From assembly GCA_019455325.1 (NCBI GenBank), contig JACFMQ010000007.1, positions 1 to 64,000 of the forward strand: a stretch of DNA of 64,000 nt, read 5' to 3'. The notes beneath the pieces were generated by a model, which saw only the letters and a list, made by a program, of their open reading frames with translations, did no database searches and was not told the origin of the DNA. Below, piece by piece: positions 36,696-46,212 of the stretch (the stretch's first letter is position 1; each line of letters starts with the position of its first letter). A program made the translations under genes and the position numbers. This stretch comes from Rhodocyclaceae bacterium (GTDB taxonomy: Bacteria > Pseudomonadota > Gammaproteobacteria > Burkholderiales > Rhodocyclaceae).

Positions 36696-37445
36696 TCAGC
36701 CGCGGCCCTGCTGGTGGCTCATCAGCCGCTTCAGGCCGGGGGTGTTGAGGATGCGCACGTGCTTCTGCTGCACGGCGATCAGCCCTTCCTCCTGGAAGCG
36801 GGAGAAGGCGCGGCTGACGGTTTCGAGCTTCAGCCCGAGGTAGCTGCCGATCTCCTCGCGCGTCATGCGCAGGTAGAACTCGGCCGGCGAATAACCGCGC
36901 GCGGTGAAGCGCTGCGACAGGTTGAGCAGGAAGGCGGCCAGCCGCTCCTCGGCGCGCATGGTGCCGAGCAGCATCATGACGCCGTGGTCGCGCACGATCT
37001 CGCGGCTCATCACCTTGTGGAAATGGTGCTGCAGGGTCTGGATTTCGCGCGAGAGCCCTTCCAGGTGCAGGAAGGGGATCGTACAGACCTCGCTGTCCTC
37101 GAGCGCCACGGCGTTACAGGAATGGTGCTCGGTGCTGATGCCGTCCAGGCCGAGCAGCTCGCCGGTCATCTGGAAGCCGGTGACCTGCTCGCGGCCGTCC
37201 TCGAGCAGCACGTCGGTCTTGAAGAAGCCGCTGCGCACCGCGTAGATGGCGTCGAAGGGCTGTCCGGCGCGGTACAGGTGCTCGCCGCGCTTCAGGCGGC
37301 GGCGGTTGGCGACCACTTCGTCGAGCTTCTCGATCTCGGCGTGCGACAGGCCGAGCGGCAGGCACAGCTCGTGCAGGTTGCAGTTGGAACAGGCCGACTT
37401 GACGTCGATCAGCGTGATGGGGGTGGCGATCTTTCTGTTGGGCAT
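36696..37445 (-). CDS. fnr: FNR-type oxygen-sensing transcription regulator
   Basis: Global regulator of anaerobic genes; an oxygen-labile [4Fe-4S] cluster controls dimerisation and DNA binding. The 249-residue protein has the N-terminal ligands C19, C22 and C28 (ACSNCNLHELC) and C110 (HHSCNAVAL), a cyclic-nucleotide-binding-like beta barrel, and a helix-turn-helix with recognition sequence LETVSRAFSRF. The E-x-x-S-R residues match those reading TTGAT half-sites. Four good TTGAT-N4-ATCAA boxes in the window are plausible targets. Divergent from hemN, with a box in between. Confidence 0.95.
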   Translation of the reverse strand: MPNRKIATPITLIDVKSACSNCNLHELCLPLGLSHAEIEKLDEVVANRRRLKRGEHLYRAGQPFDAIYAVRSGFFKTDVLLEDGREQVTGFQMTGELLGLDGISTEHHSCNAVALEDSEVCTIPFLHLEGLSREIQTLQHHFHKVMSREIVRDHGVMMLLGTMRAEERLAAFLLNLSQRFTARGYSPAEFYLRMTREEIGSYLGLKLETVSRAFSRFQEEGLIAVQQKHVRILNTPGLKRLMSHQQGRG

Positions 37446-37495
37446 GCTCGCTCCGGTCTATCGGGGGTTCGCTTTCCGAGGGGTCTGAAGCCCCT

Positions 37496-37537
37496 TTGAT
37501 CCATGTCAACGTGCGCGTTTACGGCCTCCGTGATAAT
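37496..37537 (+). promoter_or_regulatory. FNR class-II promoter of hemN
   Basis: TTGATCCATGTCAA (37496-37509) matches the FNR consensus at 9 of 10 positions, and GATAAT (37532-37537) is a strong -10. The box centre is then at -41.5 from a start near 37544, 21 bases before the hemN ATG. The same box lies 51 bases before fnr on the other strand, where it may cause autoregulation, though no -10 is visible there. Confidence 0.8.
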
Positions 37538-37564
37538 CCGCCGCACACGTACCGCTTGCCTCCG

Positions 37565-38959
37565 ATGAGCATCACCGCACCCAACCTCGTTTTCGATCCG
37601 CAGATCATCCGTCGCTTCGACATCAATGGTCCACGCTACACGTCGTATCCGACGGCGGACCGCTTCGTCGAAGCCTTCGACGCGGAAGCCTACAGGCTAT
37701 GGCTGGGCAAGCGGAACATCGGCGGCATCAGCCGGCCGCTTTCATTATACTTTCACATCCCCTTCTGCAACACCATCTGCTATTACTGCGCCTGCAACAA
37801 GATCATCACCAAGGATCACGGGCGCTCGGCCAAGTATCTGAAATACCTGGCGAAGGAGCTGGCGCTGCAGAGCGAGTACCTGGACGGCGATCACGACGTG
37901 ATCCAGCTGCACTGGGGCGGCGGCACGCCGACCTTCCTCTCGCACGACGAGATGCGGCAGCTGATGGCGTCGACCAGGAAGCACTTCCGCCTGCTCGACG
38001 GCGGCGAGTACTCGATCGAGGTCGACCCGCGCAAGGTCGACGTGGCCACCGTGCAGCTTCTCGGCGAACTCGGCTTCAACCGCATGAGCCTCGGCGTGCA
38101 GGATTTCGACGAGCGCGTGCAGCAGGCGGTGAACCGCATCCAGAGCGAGGCCGAGACCGAGACCGTGATCCGCGCCGCGCGCGGCAGCGGCTTCAAGTCG
38201 GTGTCGATCGACCTGATCTACGGCCTGCCGTTCCAGACGGTGATGGGCTTCAACCGCACGCTCGAACGCGTGCTGGCGATGGATCCGGACCGCCTGTCGA
38301 TCTACAACTACGCGCACCTGCCGAGCCTGTTCAAGCCGCAGCGGCGCATCGCCGACGCCGACCTGCCGTCGCCGGACTCCAGGATGCAGATCCTGTCGCT
38401 GGCCATCCGCAAGCTGACCGAGGCCGGCTACGTCTATATCGGCATGGACCACTTCGCCAAGCCCGAGGACGAGCTGGCGGTGGCGCAGCGCCAGGGGCGC
38501 CTGCACCGCAACTTCCAGGGCTACTCGACCTACGCCGACTGCGACCTCTTGGCCTTCGGCATCTCGGCCATCGGCAAGGTCGGGCCGACCTACGAGCAGA
38601 ACGTGAAGACGCTCGACGAGTACTACGACCGGCTCGACGCCGGCATCCTGCCGGTCTATCGCGGCATCGAGCTCTCGGCCGACGACATCCTGCGCCGCGC
38701 CATCATCCAGGCGCTGATGTGCCACTTCGAGCTGTCGCTGGAGTCGATCGAGATCGCGCACCTGATCGACTTCCGCAAGTACTTCGCCGCCGAACTGGAA
38801 GACCTGCGCGAGATGCAGGCCGCCGGTCTGGTCAAGGTCGACGACAAGTGGATCACCGTGCTGCCGCCGGGCCGCATGCTGGTGCGCGCGATCTCGATGG
38901 TCTTCGACCGCTATCTGCGCGCCGACCGGCAGCGCACGCGCTACTCCAAGGTTATTTGA
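37565..38959 (+). CDS. hemN: Oxygen-independent coproporphyrinogen III dehydrogenase
   Basis: Radical-SAM enzyme that decarboxylates coproporphyrinogen III to protoporphyrinogen IX in heme synthesis without oxygen. From ATG 37565 it has 464 residues. The cluster motif CxxxCxxC is in IPFCNTICYYCACNK, preceded by the HemN-typical NGPRYTSYPTADRF; HWGGGTPTFL and SIDLIYGLPFQT are further signatures. The Shine-Dalgarno site is weak. Coupling to an FNR promoter and to the fnr gene is standard for this pathway. Confidence 0.95.
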   Translation: MSITAPNLVFDPQIIRRFDINGPRYTSYPTADRFVEAFDAEAYRLWLGKRNIGGISRPLSLYFHIPFCNTICYYCACNKIITKDHGRSAKYLKYLAKELALQSEYLDGDHDVIQLHWGGGTPTFLSHDEMRQLMASTRKHFRLLDGGEYSIEVDPRKVDVATVQLLGELGFNRMSLGVQDFDERVQQAVNRIQSEAETETVIRAARGSGFKSVSIDLIYGLPFQTVMGFNRTLERVLAMDPDRLSIYNYAHLPSLFKPQRRIADADLPSPDSRMQILSLAIRKLTEAGYVYIGMDHFAKPEDELAVAQRQGRLHRNFQGYSTYADCDLLAFGISAIGKVGPTYEQNVKTLDEYYDRLDAGILPVYRGIELSADDILRRAIIQALMCHFELSLESIEIAHLIDFRKYFAAELEDLREMQAAGLVKVDDKWITVLPPGRMLVRAISMVFDRYLRADRQRTRYSKVI

Positions 38960-38962
38960 AGC

Positions 38963-39045
38963 AGTGAGGAGTCATGAGTGAGGAGTGAGGAGCGAAAGCG
39001 GTACACTCCTCACTCCTCACTCCTCACTCCTCACTCCTCACTCCT
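38963..39045. repeat. Inverted heptanucleotide tandem repeats
   Basis: Six perfect head-to-tail copies of CACTCCT run from 39004 to 39045. The complementary heptamer AGTGAGG occurs upstream at 38963-38990 in three copies plus one degenerate copy. The two arms could fold into a long stem with a loop around CGAAAGCGGTA. The tract covers the 5' end of the next open frame, and a seven-base unit is not a multiple of three. Confidence 0.9.
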
Positions 39046-39724
39046 TCCTCCTCACCGGCCTTTGGACTATCTCGCGCTGTTCCTCGTCGGCCTGCTCGGC
39101 GGCACGCACTGCGTCGGCATGTGCGGCGGCATCGTCGGCGCGCTGTCGTTCGGCGGCCCGCCGCGGCTTTCCCTGCACCTCGCCTACAATCTCGGCCGCA
39201 TCGTCTCCTACGGCGTCGCCGGTGCGCTCGTCGGCGCCCTCGGCGGGCTGTCGCTGGCGCTCTCCGGGCAGTTGCCGCTGCGCCTCGCGCTCGCCGTCGC
39301 CGCCAACCTGATGCTCGTCGCGCTCGGCCTCTATCTCGCCGGCGCCACGCGCGCGCTGGCCTTCGTCGAGCGTCTCGGTCAGAATCTGTGGCGACGCCTG
39401 CAGCCGCTGACGCGCCGCTTCCTGCCCGCCGACACGCCGGCCCGCGCCTTTCCGCTCGGGCTGCTCTGGGGCTGGCTGCCGTGCGGGCTGGTGTACAGTG
39501 CGCTGGCGACGGCGCTGACGTCGGGTTCGGCGCAGAAGGGTGGGCTGCTGATGCTCGCCTTCGGCGCCGGCACGCTGCCCAACCTGCTGCTCGCCGGCTT
39601 CCTGCTGGCGCGGCTGCGCGCCGTCGTGCAGCGGCCGCTGCTGCGCGCGGTGGCGGGCGTCCTGGTCGCCGGCTTCGGCGTCTGGGGGCTGTTCGGCGTC
39701 TGGCGCCTGGCGCAGGCGGCGTGA
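38978..39724 (+). CDS. TauE/SafE- or DsbD-like membrane protein, start in repeat
   Basis: Membrane protein with six hydrophobic segments of the group annotated as sulfite exporter TauE/SafE or cytochrome c biogenesis transmembrane (DsbD_2/CycZ) proteins, often found with Cu+ ATPases and cbb3 oxidase assembly genes. Conserved points are GGTHCVGMCGGIVGAL and LLWGWLPCGLVYSAL. The start is uncertain: GTG 38978 has a GAGGAG ribosome site but adds 28 residues encoded by heptamer repeats (TPHSSLL units); TTG 39062 gives a normal N-terminus but no ribosome site. Either way the repeats lie at or before the start. Neighbouring copA suggests copper handling. Confidence 0.78.
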   Translation: MRSEERKRYTPHSSLLTPHSSLLPPHRPLDYLALFLVGLLGGTHCVGMCGGIVGALSFGGPPRLSLHLAYNLGRIVSYGVAGALVGALGGLSLALSGQLPLRLALAVAANLMLVALGLYLAGATRALAFVERLGQNLWRRLQPLTRRFLPADTPARAFPLGLLWGWLPCGLVYSALATALTSGSAQKGGLLMLAFGAGTLPNLLLAGFLLARLRAVVQRPLLRAVAGVLVAGFGVWGLFGVWRLAQAA

Positions 39725-39785
39725 GGGCGAAGACGGAAACACCGGACGGATGCGCAGCGCGCCCGTCCACTGGATGAAAGACGAG

Positions 39786-40211
39786 ATGAGCGTACTGCTT
39801 GCCGTAGACGGTTCCGAAAGTTCGGCGCACGCCGTCGCGCACCTGATCGCCGACCTCGGGCGCTGGCGCGAGCGGCCGGCCGTGCATCTGCTGCACGTGC
39901 ATCCGCCGATCCCGGTCGGCCGGGCGGGGGAATTCATCGGCCACGACAGCCTGGAGCGCTACTACCGCGAGGAGAGCCTGGCGCAGCTCGCCGAGGCCGA
40001 GCGTCTGCTCGCCGCGGCCGGCGTTCCCTATGTCCGCCACATCCACGTCGGCAGCCCGGCCGAGCTCATCGTCCGCGTCGCCGGCGAGCTTGGCTGCGAC
40101 CGGATCGTCCTCGGCAACGGCGGTCGCGGCGCGCTCGCCGACGCTGTTCTCGGCTCGGTCGCGCATCGGGTGCTGCGCCTTGCCTCCTGTCCAGTCCTGT
40201 TGGTGAAATGA
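39786..40211 (+). CDS. Universal stress protein (UspA family)
   Basis: Second single-domain Usp of the window, 141 residues from ATG 39786 ([17 protein letters not shown]). The nucleotide-binding signature is G-x2-G-x9-GS in [16 protein letters not shown], ending SCPVLLVK. In-frame upstream starts at 39750 and 39774 would add non-conserved residues. It stands four bases before the copper ATPase gene, so it is probably co-transcribed with it. Confidence 0.88.
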   Translation: MSVLLAVDGSESSAHAVAHLIADLGRWRERPAVHLLHVHPPIPVGRAGEFIGHDSLERYYREESLAQLAEAERLLAAAGVPYVRHIHVGSPAELIVRVAGELGCDRIVLGNGGRGALADAVLGSVAHRVLRLASCPVLLVK

Positions 40212-40215
40212 AGCG

Positions 40216-42642
40216 ATGAACGATCCCATGCGCCAGTTCGATCTGCCGGTCGGCGGCATGACCTGCGCCGCCTGCGCGGCGCGCATCGAGAAAGTGCTGA
40301 ACCGCCTGCCCGGCGTCGAGGCGAGCGTGAACCTCGCCGCCGAGCGCGCCCAGGTGCGCCTCGCCGGCGGGGAGACGGCGCCGGCGGCGGTCGTCGCCGC
40401 CATCGAGAAGGCCGGCTTCTCCGTGCCGCCGCAGACCGTCGAGCTGGCCATCTCCGGCATGACCTGCGCCGCCTGCGCGGCGCGCATCGAGAAGGTGCTG
40501 CGCCGGCTGCCCGGCGTCGAGGCGAGCGTGAACCTCGCCGCCGAGCGCGCGCGCGTGCGCTTCGTGCCCGGCCGGACGACGCCGGCGGAACTCGTCGCCG
40601 CCGTCGAGAAGGCCGGCTTCGGCGCGCGCATCGCCGACGACCGTTCGCGCGAGGAGGAGAAGGCGCGCCGCGCCGAGGCCTACCGCGCCGAGCTGCGCCG
40701 CTTCTGGATCGCGGCGGCGCTGACCCTGCCGCTGGTCGCGCAGATGGCGTGGATGTTCGGCGATGGCGAACACGGCGGCGCGCACATGGCCGAGCCGATC
40801 CCGCGCTGGCTGCAGCTCCTCCTGGCGACGCCGGTGCAGTTCTGGATCGGCTGGCGCTTCTACGACGGCGCCTGGAAGGCGCTGCGCGGCGGCGGCCTCA
40901 CCGGCGCCAACATGGACGTGCTGGTGGCGCTCGGCACGAGCATGGCCTGGGGCTTCTCGGCGGTGGTCACGGTCTTCGGCCTGGCCCATCTGCACGTCTA
41001 TTTCGAGGCTTCGGCGGCGGTGATCACGCTGGTGCTGATGGGCAAGCTGCTGGAAGCGCGCGCCAAGGCTGGCACGACGGCGGCGATCGAGGCGCTGATC
41101 CGCCTGCGCCCGCGCACGGCGCGCGTCGAGCGCGACGGCGCGCTGGTCGAGGTGCCGGCCGACAGCCTGCTGCCCGGCGACATCTTCGTCGTCCGCCCCG
41201 GCGAGAGCGTGCCGGTCGACGGCACGGTGCAGGACGGCGCTTCCAGCGTGAACGAGGCGATGCTCACCGGCGAGAGCATGCCGGTGGCCAAGGCCGCCGG
41301 CGACCGCGTCTTCGCCGCGACGCAGAACGAACTCGGCCAGTTGCGCTGCCGCGCCACCGGCGTCGGCGAGCACACGCTCTTGGCCGGCATCATCCGCCTG
41401 GTGGCCGAGGCGCAGGGCTCGAAGGCGCCGGTGCAGAAGCTCGCCGACCGCATCTCGGCGGTCTTCGTGCCGGCGGTCTGCGTCGTCGCGCTCGTCACCT
41501 TCGCCGGCTGGTGGCTGGCTGCCGGCGATCTCGCCGAGGCGCTGATCAACGCCGTCGCCGTGCTGGTCATCGCCTGTCCGTGCGCGCTCGGGCTGGCGAC
41601 GCCGACGGCGATCATGGTCGGCACCGGCCGCGGCGCCGCCGCCGGCATCCTGGTGAAGAACGCCGAGGCGCTGGAGCGCGCCGAGCGCATCGGCGTCGTC
41701 GCCGTCGACAAGACCGGCACGCTGACGCGCGGCGAGCCGGAGGTGACCGACGTCGTTACCCTCGGCAGCGACGCGGCGACGGCGCTCGGCCTCGCCGCCG
41801 CGCTCGAAGGCGGCTCCGAGCATCCGCTGGCGCGCGCCGTGCTGGCGCGGGCCGCCGCCGATGGCCTGGCGCCGCCCGCGGTCGCCGACTTCCGGGCGGT
41901 GCCGGGCAAGGGCGTCGAGGGCGTCGTCGACGGCCGCGCGCTGCGCCTCGGCGCGCCGGAATGGCTGGAAGAGGGCGCGCTCGCCGAGGACGCGCGGGCG
42001 ACGCTGCAGCGCCTGCGCGAGGAGGGTAAGACCGTCGTCGCGCTCGCCGAGGGCGGCCGGCCGCTGGCGCTGCTGGCGATCGCCGACCCGCTGCGGCCGA
42101 CCTCGCCGGCGGCGGTGGCCCGCCTGCGCGCGATGGGCCTCTCGGTGGTCATGCTCACCGGCGACAACGCGGCGACGGCGGCGGCCGTGGCGCGCGCCGC
42201 CGGCATCGACGAATTCCGCGCCGGCATCCTGCCCGGCGACAAGGCGGCGGCGGTCAACGCGCTGAAGCGCGCGGGCCGCCACGTGGCGATGGTCGGCGAC
42301 GGCATCAACGACGCGCCGGCGCTCGCCGCCGCCGACGTCGGCTTCGCCATCGGCGCCGGCTCGGACGCGGCGATCGAGGCCGCCGACCTGACGCTGATCG
42401 GCGCCGACCTCGCCGGCGTCGCCGACGCCATCCTGCTGTCGCGGGCGACGCTCGGCAAGATCCGGCAGAACCTGTTCTTCGCCTTCGTCTACAACGTGCT
42501 CGGCATCCCGCTGGCCGCCTTCGGCCTGCTCAATCCGGTCGTCGCCGGCGCGGCGATGGCGCTTTCCTCGGTCTCGGTGGTGTCCAACTCGCTGCTGTTG
42601 AAGCGCTGGCAGCCCCTGCGCGCGGAGGGCGGCGGCGCATGA
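40216..42642 (+). CDS. copA: Cu+-transporting P-type ATPase with two metal-binding domains
   Basis: P1B-type ATPase that pumps Cu+ out of the cytoplasm or to cuproprotein assembly, 808 residues. Two heavy-metal-associated domains ([10 protein letters not shown] at about residue 15 and again 67 residues later) precede eight membrane helices. The transport motif is CPC (C454-P455-C456), the phosphorylated aspartate D498 is in DKTGTLTRG, and [15 protein letters not shown] and [10 protein letters not shown] complete the ATPase motifs. The two HMA domains are almost identical in DNA. The stop overlaps the GGDEF/EAL gene by four bases; copZ follows that gene. Confidence 0.95.
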   Translation: MNDPMRQFDLPVGGMTCAACAARIEKVLNRLPGVEASVNLAAERAQVRLAGGETAPAAVVAAIEKAGFSVPPQTVELAISGMTCAACAARIEKVLRRLPGVEASVNLAAERARVRFVPGRTTPAELVAAVEKAGFGARIADDRSREEEKARRAEAYRAELRRFWIAAALTLPLVAQMAWMFGDGEHGGAHMAEPIPRWLQLLLATPVQFWIGWRFYDGAWKALRGGGLTGANMDVLVALGTSMAWGFSAVVTVFGLAHLHVYFEASAAVITLVLMGKLLEARAKAGTTAAIEALIRLRPRTARVERDGALVEVPADSLLPGDIFVVRPGESVPVDGTVQDGASSVNEAMLTGESMPVAKAAGDRVFAATQNELGQLRCRATGVGEHTLLAGIIRLVAEAQGSKAPVQKLADRISAVFVPAVCVVALVTFAGWWLAAGDLAEALINAVAVLVIACPCALGLATPTAIMVGTGRGAAAGILVKNAEALERAERIGVVAVDKTGTLTRGEPEVTDVVTLGSDAATALGLAAALEGGSEHPLARAVLARAAADGLAPPAVADFRAVPGKGVEGVVDGRALRLGAPEWLEEGALAEDARATLQRLREEGKTVVALAEGGRPLALLAIADPLRPTSPAAVARLRAMGLSVVMLTGDNAATAAAVARAAGIDEFRAGILPGDKAAAVNALKRAGRHVAMVGDGINDAPALAAADVGFAIGAGSDAAIEAADLTLIGADLAGVADAILLSRATLGKIRQNLFFAFVYNVLGIPLAAFGLLNPVVAGAAMALSSVSVVSNSLLLKRWQPLRAEGGGA
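40258..40560 (+). repeat. Direct repeat encoding the two HMA domains of copA
   Basis: Bases 40258-40359 and 40459-40560 are nearly identical over about 102 bases, with roughly seven differences, offset by exactly 67 codons. This points to a recent intragenic duplication or gene conversion between the two metal-binding domains. Confidence 0.85.
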
Positions 42643-45600
42643 CGGAGAAGATGCAAGGCACGGACGGCGCGGCGCCGCCGGCCGACGAGCGGGAGGCGCT
42701 GCACGAGATCCTCGACTGCGCCGAGTACATCATCTATCGCGCCGACCTGCTCGCCGACGCCTACGAGTACGTCAGCGCCGGCGCCGAGCGGGTGTTCGGC
42801 GTGCCGCTCGCCGAACTGCGCCGGCCCGGCGGCCTGGCGGCGGCGCGCGCGCGCCTGCCGGACGCGGCGAACGCGCGTCTCGCCGAGCATCTGCGGGCGC
42901 TGGCGGCGGCGGCGCCGGGCCGGCGGACACGCACGCGCACCGAGTATCCGCTGCGGCTGCCGGACGGCCGCGAAGCCTGGTTCAGCGATGCGATGGCCGT
43001 CGAGGCCGACGCCGACGGCCGGCCGGTGGCTGTCTCCGGCATCGCCACCGATGTCACCGAGCGCCGCGCGGTGAAGGAATCGCTGCGCGAGACCTCGCGC
43101 CTGCTCGGCGACTTCTTCGCGCAGTCGCTCGACGGCTGCTTCGCGCTGCGCTTCCCCGAGCCGCTGCCGCGCGAGGCCGCCGCCGCGCAGCTCGACGCGC
43201 TGCGCTTCCTGCGCGTGAACGAGGCTTTCGCCGCGCAGTGCGGGCGGACCGCGACGACGCTCGCCGGCGCCGGCATCGACGCCGTGCCGGCGAGCGATGC
43301 GGCGGCCTGGCGGCAGGCGCTCGCCGACTGCCTGGCGGCGCAGCGTCCGCTCGCCACCATCGAGCTGGCGCCGCACGCCGGCGCGTCGGTGTGGGTCGAG
43401 ATGCAGCTCCTCGTCGACGTGGACGAGGAGGGCCGGGCGCTCGGCGTCTTCGGCATCCAGCGCGACATCTCGCAGCGCATCGCGCAGGAGCGCGAGCTGC
43501 GCGAGAGCGAGGCGAAGTACAGCGGCATCATGCGCGTGGCGCAGGTCGGCATCTTCATGCTGCAGGACATGCGCTTCGTCTACGTGAACCCGCGGTTGGC
43601 CGACTATTTCGGCTACAGCGAGGAGGAGCTGCTGGCCATGGGGCCGCTCGACATCGTCGCGCCGGAGCAGCACGACTGGCTGAGCGACCAGATGCGCCGC
43701 CGCGCCGCCGGCGAGCCCGGCTTCCCCTACGAGGTGATCGGCGTGCGCAAGGACGGCGGCCGCTTTCCGATCGCCATCATGGACATGCCGGCGAGATTCA
43801 GCGGCGCGCCGGCCTCGGTCGGCACGGTCTTCGACCTGACCGCGCAGCGCCTGGTCGAGGACCAGATCGGCGAATCGCGCAACCGCTACCGGGCGCTGTT
43901 CGAGTCGGCGCAGGACGCCATCATCGTCATCGACGGCGAGGCCGGCGTGATCGTCGAGGCCAACGTCGCCGCCGAGACGCTGCTGCGCCGCCCGCGCGAA
44001 CAACTTCTGCGCCTGCCCTCGGTCGAGATCTTCCCGCCGGACCGGCGGTCGCGGCACGCGGCCGAGCTGCACCGGCACATCGTCAGCGGCGGCGGCGCGC
44101 CGGAGGAGATGCGCATCCGCAACGCCGACGGCGAGGACGTGCCGGTCGAGGTCAGCACCAGCGTCATCGAGGCCGGCGGCCGCAAGCAGTTGCAGGCGAT
44201 CTTCCGCGACATCTCGGTGCGGCGGCAGGCGGAGGAACGCCTGCGGCTGGCGCAGCGGGTGTTCGACGTCGGCGAGGAAGTGATCCTGATCACCGACGCC
44301 GAGCGCCTCGTCGTCGCCGTGAACCCGGCCTTCACGCGCATCACCGGCTACGCCGCCGAGGAGGTGATCGGCCAGACGCCGGGCTTCCTCCGTTCCGGCC
44401 GGCAGCCGCCGGAGTTCTACGCGGCGATGTGGGAGACCATCGAGCGCGACGGCGTCTGGCAGGGCGAGCTGTGGAACCGGCGCAAGAACGGCGAGATCTT
44501 CCCGGTCTGGCTGACGATCAGCGCCTACCGCGACAGCGAGGGCCGGATCATCAACTACATCGGCATCTCCACCGACATCTCCGAGCGCCACGCCGCCGAG
44601 GCGCGCATCCGCCAGCTCGCCTACTACGACCCGCTCACCCGGCTGCCCAACCGCACGCTGCTGCACGACCGCGTCGACCAGGTGCTGGCGCAGGCCGAGC
44701 GCGACGGCACGCTGGCCGCGCTGCTGTTCATCGACCTCGACCACTTCAAGACGATCAACGACTCGCTCGGCCACTTCACCGGCGACCTGCTGCTCTGCGA
44801 GGTCGCCCGCCGCATGAGCGAGTGCGTGCGCCGCTCCGACACGCTGGCCCGGCTGGGCGGCGACGAGTTCGTCGTGGTCTGCGCCGAGAGCAGCATCGAG
44901 GGCGCCGCCGGCGTCGCCCGCAAGATTCTCGCGGCGGTGTCGCAGCCCTTCGTCGTCGACGGCCACCACCTGACGGTGACGCCGTCGATCGGCATCGGCC
45001 TCTTCCCGCAGGACGGGCGCGACTTCCAGACCCTGCTCAAGCACGCCGACACGGCTATGTACCGGGCCAAGGAGAGCGGCCGCAACGCCTACCAGTTCTT
45101 CGCCCGCGAGATGAACGAAGCGGCCCTAGAACGGCTGATGCTGGAGAACAGCCTGCGCGTCGCCCTCGAACGGCGCGAACTGGTGCTGCACTACCAGCCG
45201 CAGGTCGAGCTGGCCGGCGGCCGCATCGTCGGCGCCGAGGCGCTGGTGCGCTGGCAGCATCCGCAGCTCGGCACCATTCCGCCGGCCAAGTTCATCCCGA
45301 TCGCCGAGGCCTGCGGGCTGATCGTGCCGATCGGCGCCTGGGTGCTCAAGGAGGCGTGCCGGCAGGCGGCGGCCTGGCGCGTCGCCGGCCTGCCGCCGAT
45401 CACCGTCGCCGTGAACCTCTCGTCGGCGCAGTTCCGCCAGCAGCGTTTCGAGGAAACCGTGGCCGGCGTGCTGCGGCTCACCGGCCTGCCCGCCGAACAC
45501 CTCGAACTGGAACTGACCGAGAGCATCGTCATGGAGGACGCCGAGACCACGGTGCAGGCGCTGCGCCGGCTGTCGGTGATGGGCGTGCAACTGGCCATCG

Positions 45601-45911
45601 ACGACTTCGGCACCGGCTATTCCAGCCTCTCGTACCTGAAGCGTTTCCCGATCGACAAGCTGAAGATCGACCGCAGCTTCGTCCGCGACATCGTCAGCGA
45701 CGCCGACGACTGGGCGATCGCCAGCACCGTCATTTCGATGGGACAGAGCCTGCGCCTGCAGGTCATCGCCGAGGGCGTGGAGAACTCGGAGCAGTTGGAG
45801 ATGCTGCGCGGCCAGGGCTGCCACGCGGTGCAGGGGTATCATTTCAGCAAGCCGCTGCCGGCCGAGGCCTTCGCCGGCCTCCTCGCCGCGCAGCCTTTCG
45901 TCGTCGCCTGA
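42639..45911 (+). CDS. Multi-PAS GGDEF-EAL c-di-GMP protein
   Basis: Cytoplasmic signalling protein of 1090 residues, without obvious membrane helices. Several PAS domains fill the first 640 residues (recurrent blocks such as [19 protein letters not shown] and [20 protein letters not shown] with PAC ends). The GGDEF domain has an intact LGGDEF (740-744), and the EAL domain has EAL (867-869), [24 protein letters not shown] and KIDRSFV, so it can probably degrade c-di-GMP, perhaps with GTP regulation through GGDEF. The ATG overlaps the copA stop. The sensory input is unknown. Confidence 0.93.
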   Translation: MTEKMQGTDGAAPPADEREALHEILDCAEYIIYRADLLADAYEYVSAGAERVFGVPLAELRRPGGLAAARARLPDAANARLAEHLRALAAAAPGRRTRTRTEYPLRLPDGREAWFSDAMAVEADADGRPVAVSGIATDVTERRAVKESLRETSRLLGDFFAQSLDGCFALRFPEPLPREAAAAQLDALRFLRVNEAFAAQCGRTATTLAGAGIDAVPASDAAAWRQALADCLAAQRPLATIELAPHAGASVWVEMQLLVDVDEEGRALGVFGIQRDISQRIAQERELRESEAKYSGIMRVAQVGIFMLQDMRFVYVNPRLADYFGYSEEELLAMGPLDIVAPEQHDWLSDQMRRRAAGEPGFPYEVIGVRKDGGRFPIAIMDMPARFSGAPASVGTVFDLTAQRLVEDQIGESRNRYRALFESAQDAIIVIDGEAGVIVEANVAAETLLRRPREQLLRLPSVEIFPPDRRSRHAAELHRHIVSGGGAPEEMRIRNADGEDVPVEVSTSVIEAGGRKQLQAIFRDISVRRQAEERLRLAQRVFDVGEEVILITDAERLVVAVNPAFTRITGYAAEEVIGQTPGFLRSGRQPPEFYAAMWETIERDGVWQGELWNRRKNGEIFPVWLTISAYRDSEGRIINYIGISTDISERHAAEARIRQLAYYDPLTRLPNRTLLHDRVDQVLAQAERDGTLAALLFIDLDHFKTINDSLGHFTGDLLLCEVARRMSECVRRSDTLARLGGDEFVVVCAESSIEGAAGVARKILAAVSQPFVVDGHHLTVTPSIGIGLFPQDGRDFQTLLKHADTAMYRAKESGRNAYQFFAREMNEAALERLMLENSLRVALERRELVLHYQPQVELAGGRIVGAEALVRWQHPQLGTIPPAKFIPIAEACGLIVPIGAWVLKEACRQAAAWRVAGLPPITVAVNLSSAQFRQQRFEETVAGVLRLTGLPAEHLELELTESIVMEDAETTVQALRRLSVMGVQLAIDDFGTGYSSLSYLKRFPIDKLKIDRSFVRDIVSDADDWAIASTVISMGQSLRLQVIAEGVENSEQLEMLRGQGCHAVQGYHFSKPLPAEAFAGLLAAQPFVVA

Positions 45912-45942
45912 GCGACGCGCATTCGATGCAGGAGAGAACGAC

Positions 45943-46149
45943 ATGGAACGGGTGGTGATCAAGGTCGGCGGCATGAGCTGCCAGGGCTGCGTGAAGAACG
46001 TCGGCGGCGTGCTGCAGGCGTTGCCCGGCGTCGGCGAGGTGAGCGTCTCGCTCGAGGCCGGCGAGGCGGCGGTGGCCTACGACCCGGCGCAGGTCACCGT
46101 CGCCGCGCTGCGCGCGGCGATCGAGGACGCCGGCTTCGACGCCGCCTGA
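45943..46149 (+). CDS. copZ: Copper chaperone CopZ-like HMA protein
   Basis: A 68-residue single heavy-metal-associated domain with the metal site GGMSCQGCVKNV and C-terminal AIEDAGFDA, the ferredoxin-like fold that carries Cu+ to the ATPase. Preceded by GGAGAG. It is separated from copA by the PAS-GGDEF-EAL gene but in the same direction, so it likely serves CopA. Confidence 0.92.
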   Translation: MERVVIKVGGMSCQGCVKNVGGVLQALPGVGEVSVSLEAGEAAVAYDPAQVTVAALRAAIEDAGFDAA

Positions 46150-46212
46150 GCGGGCGCCGCCGGCGTGCCGGCCTCTGCTAAGATCGGGGCTTTCCCTCCC
46201 AGTGTTCAGACC

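Noticed and set aside
36683-36710. GC-rich inverted repeat at the end of fnr as a bidirectional terminator
   Set aside because: It overlaps the last codons of fnr, pairs imperfectly and has no T-tract, so I did not list it.
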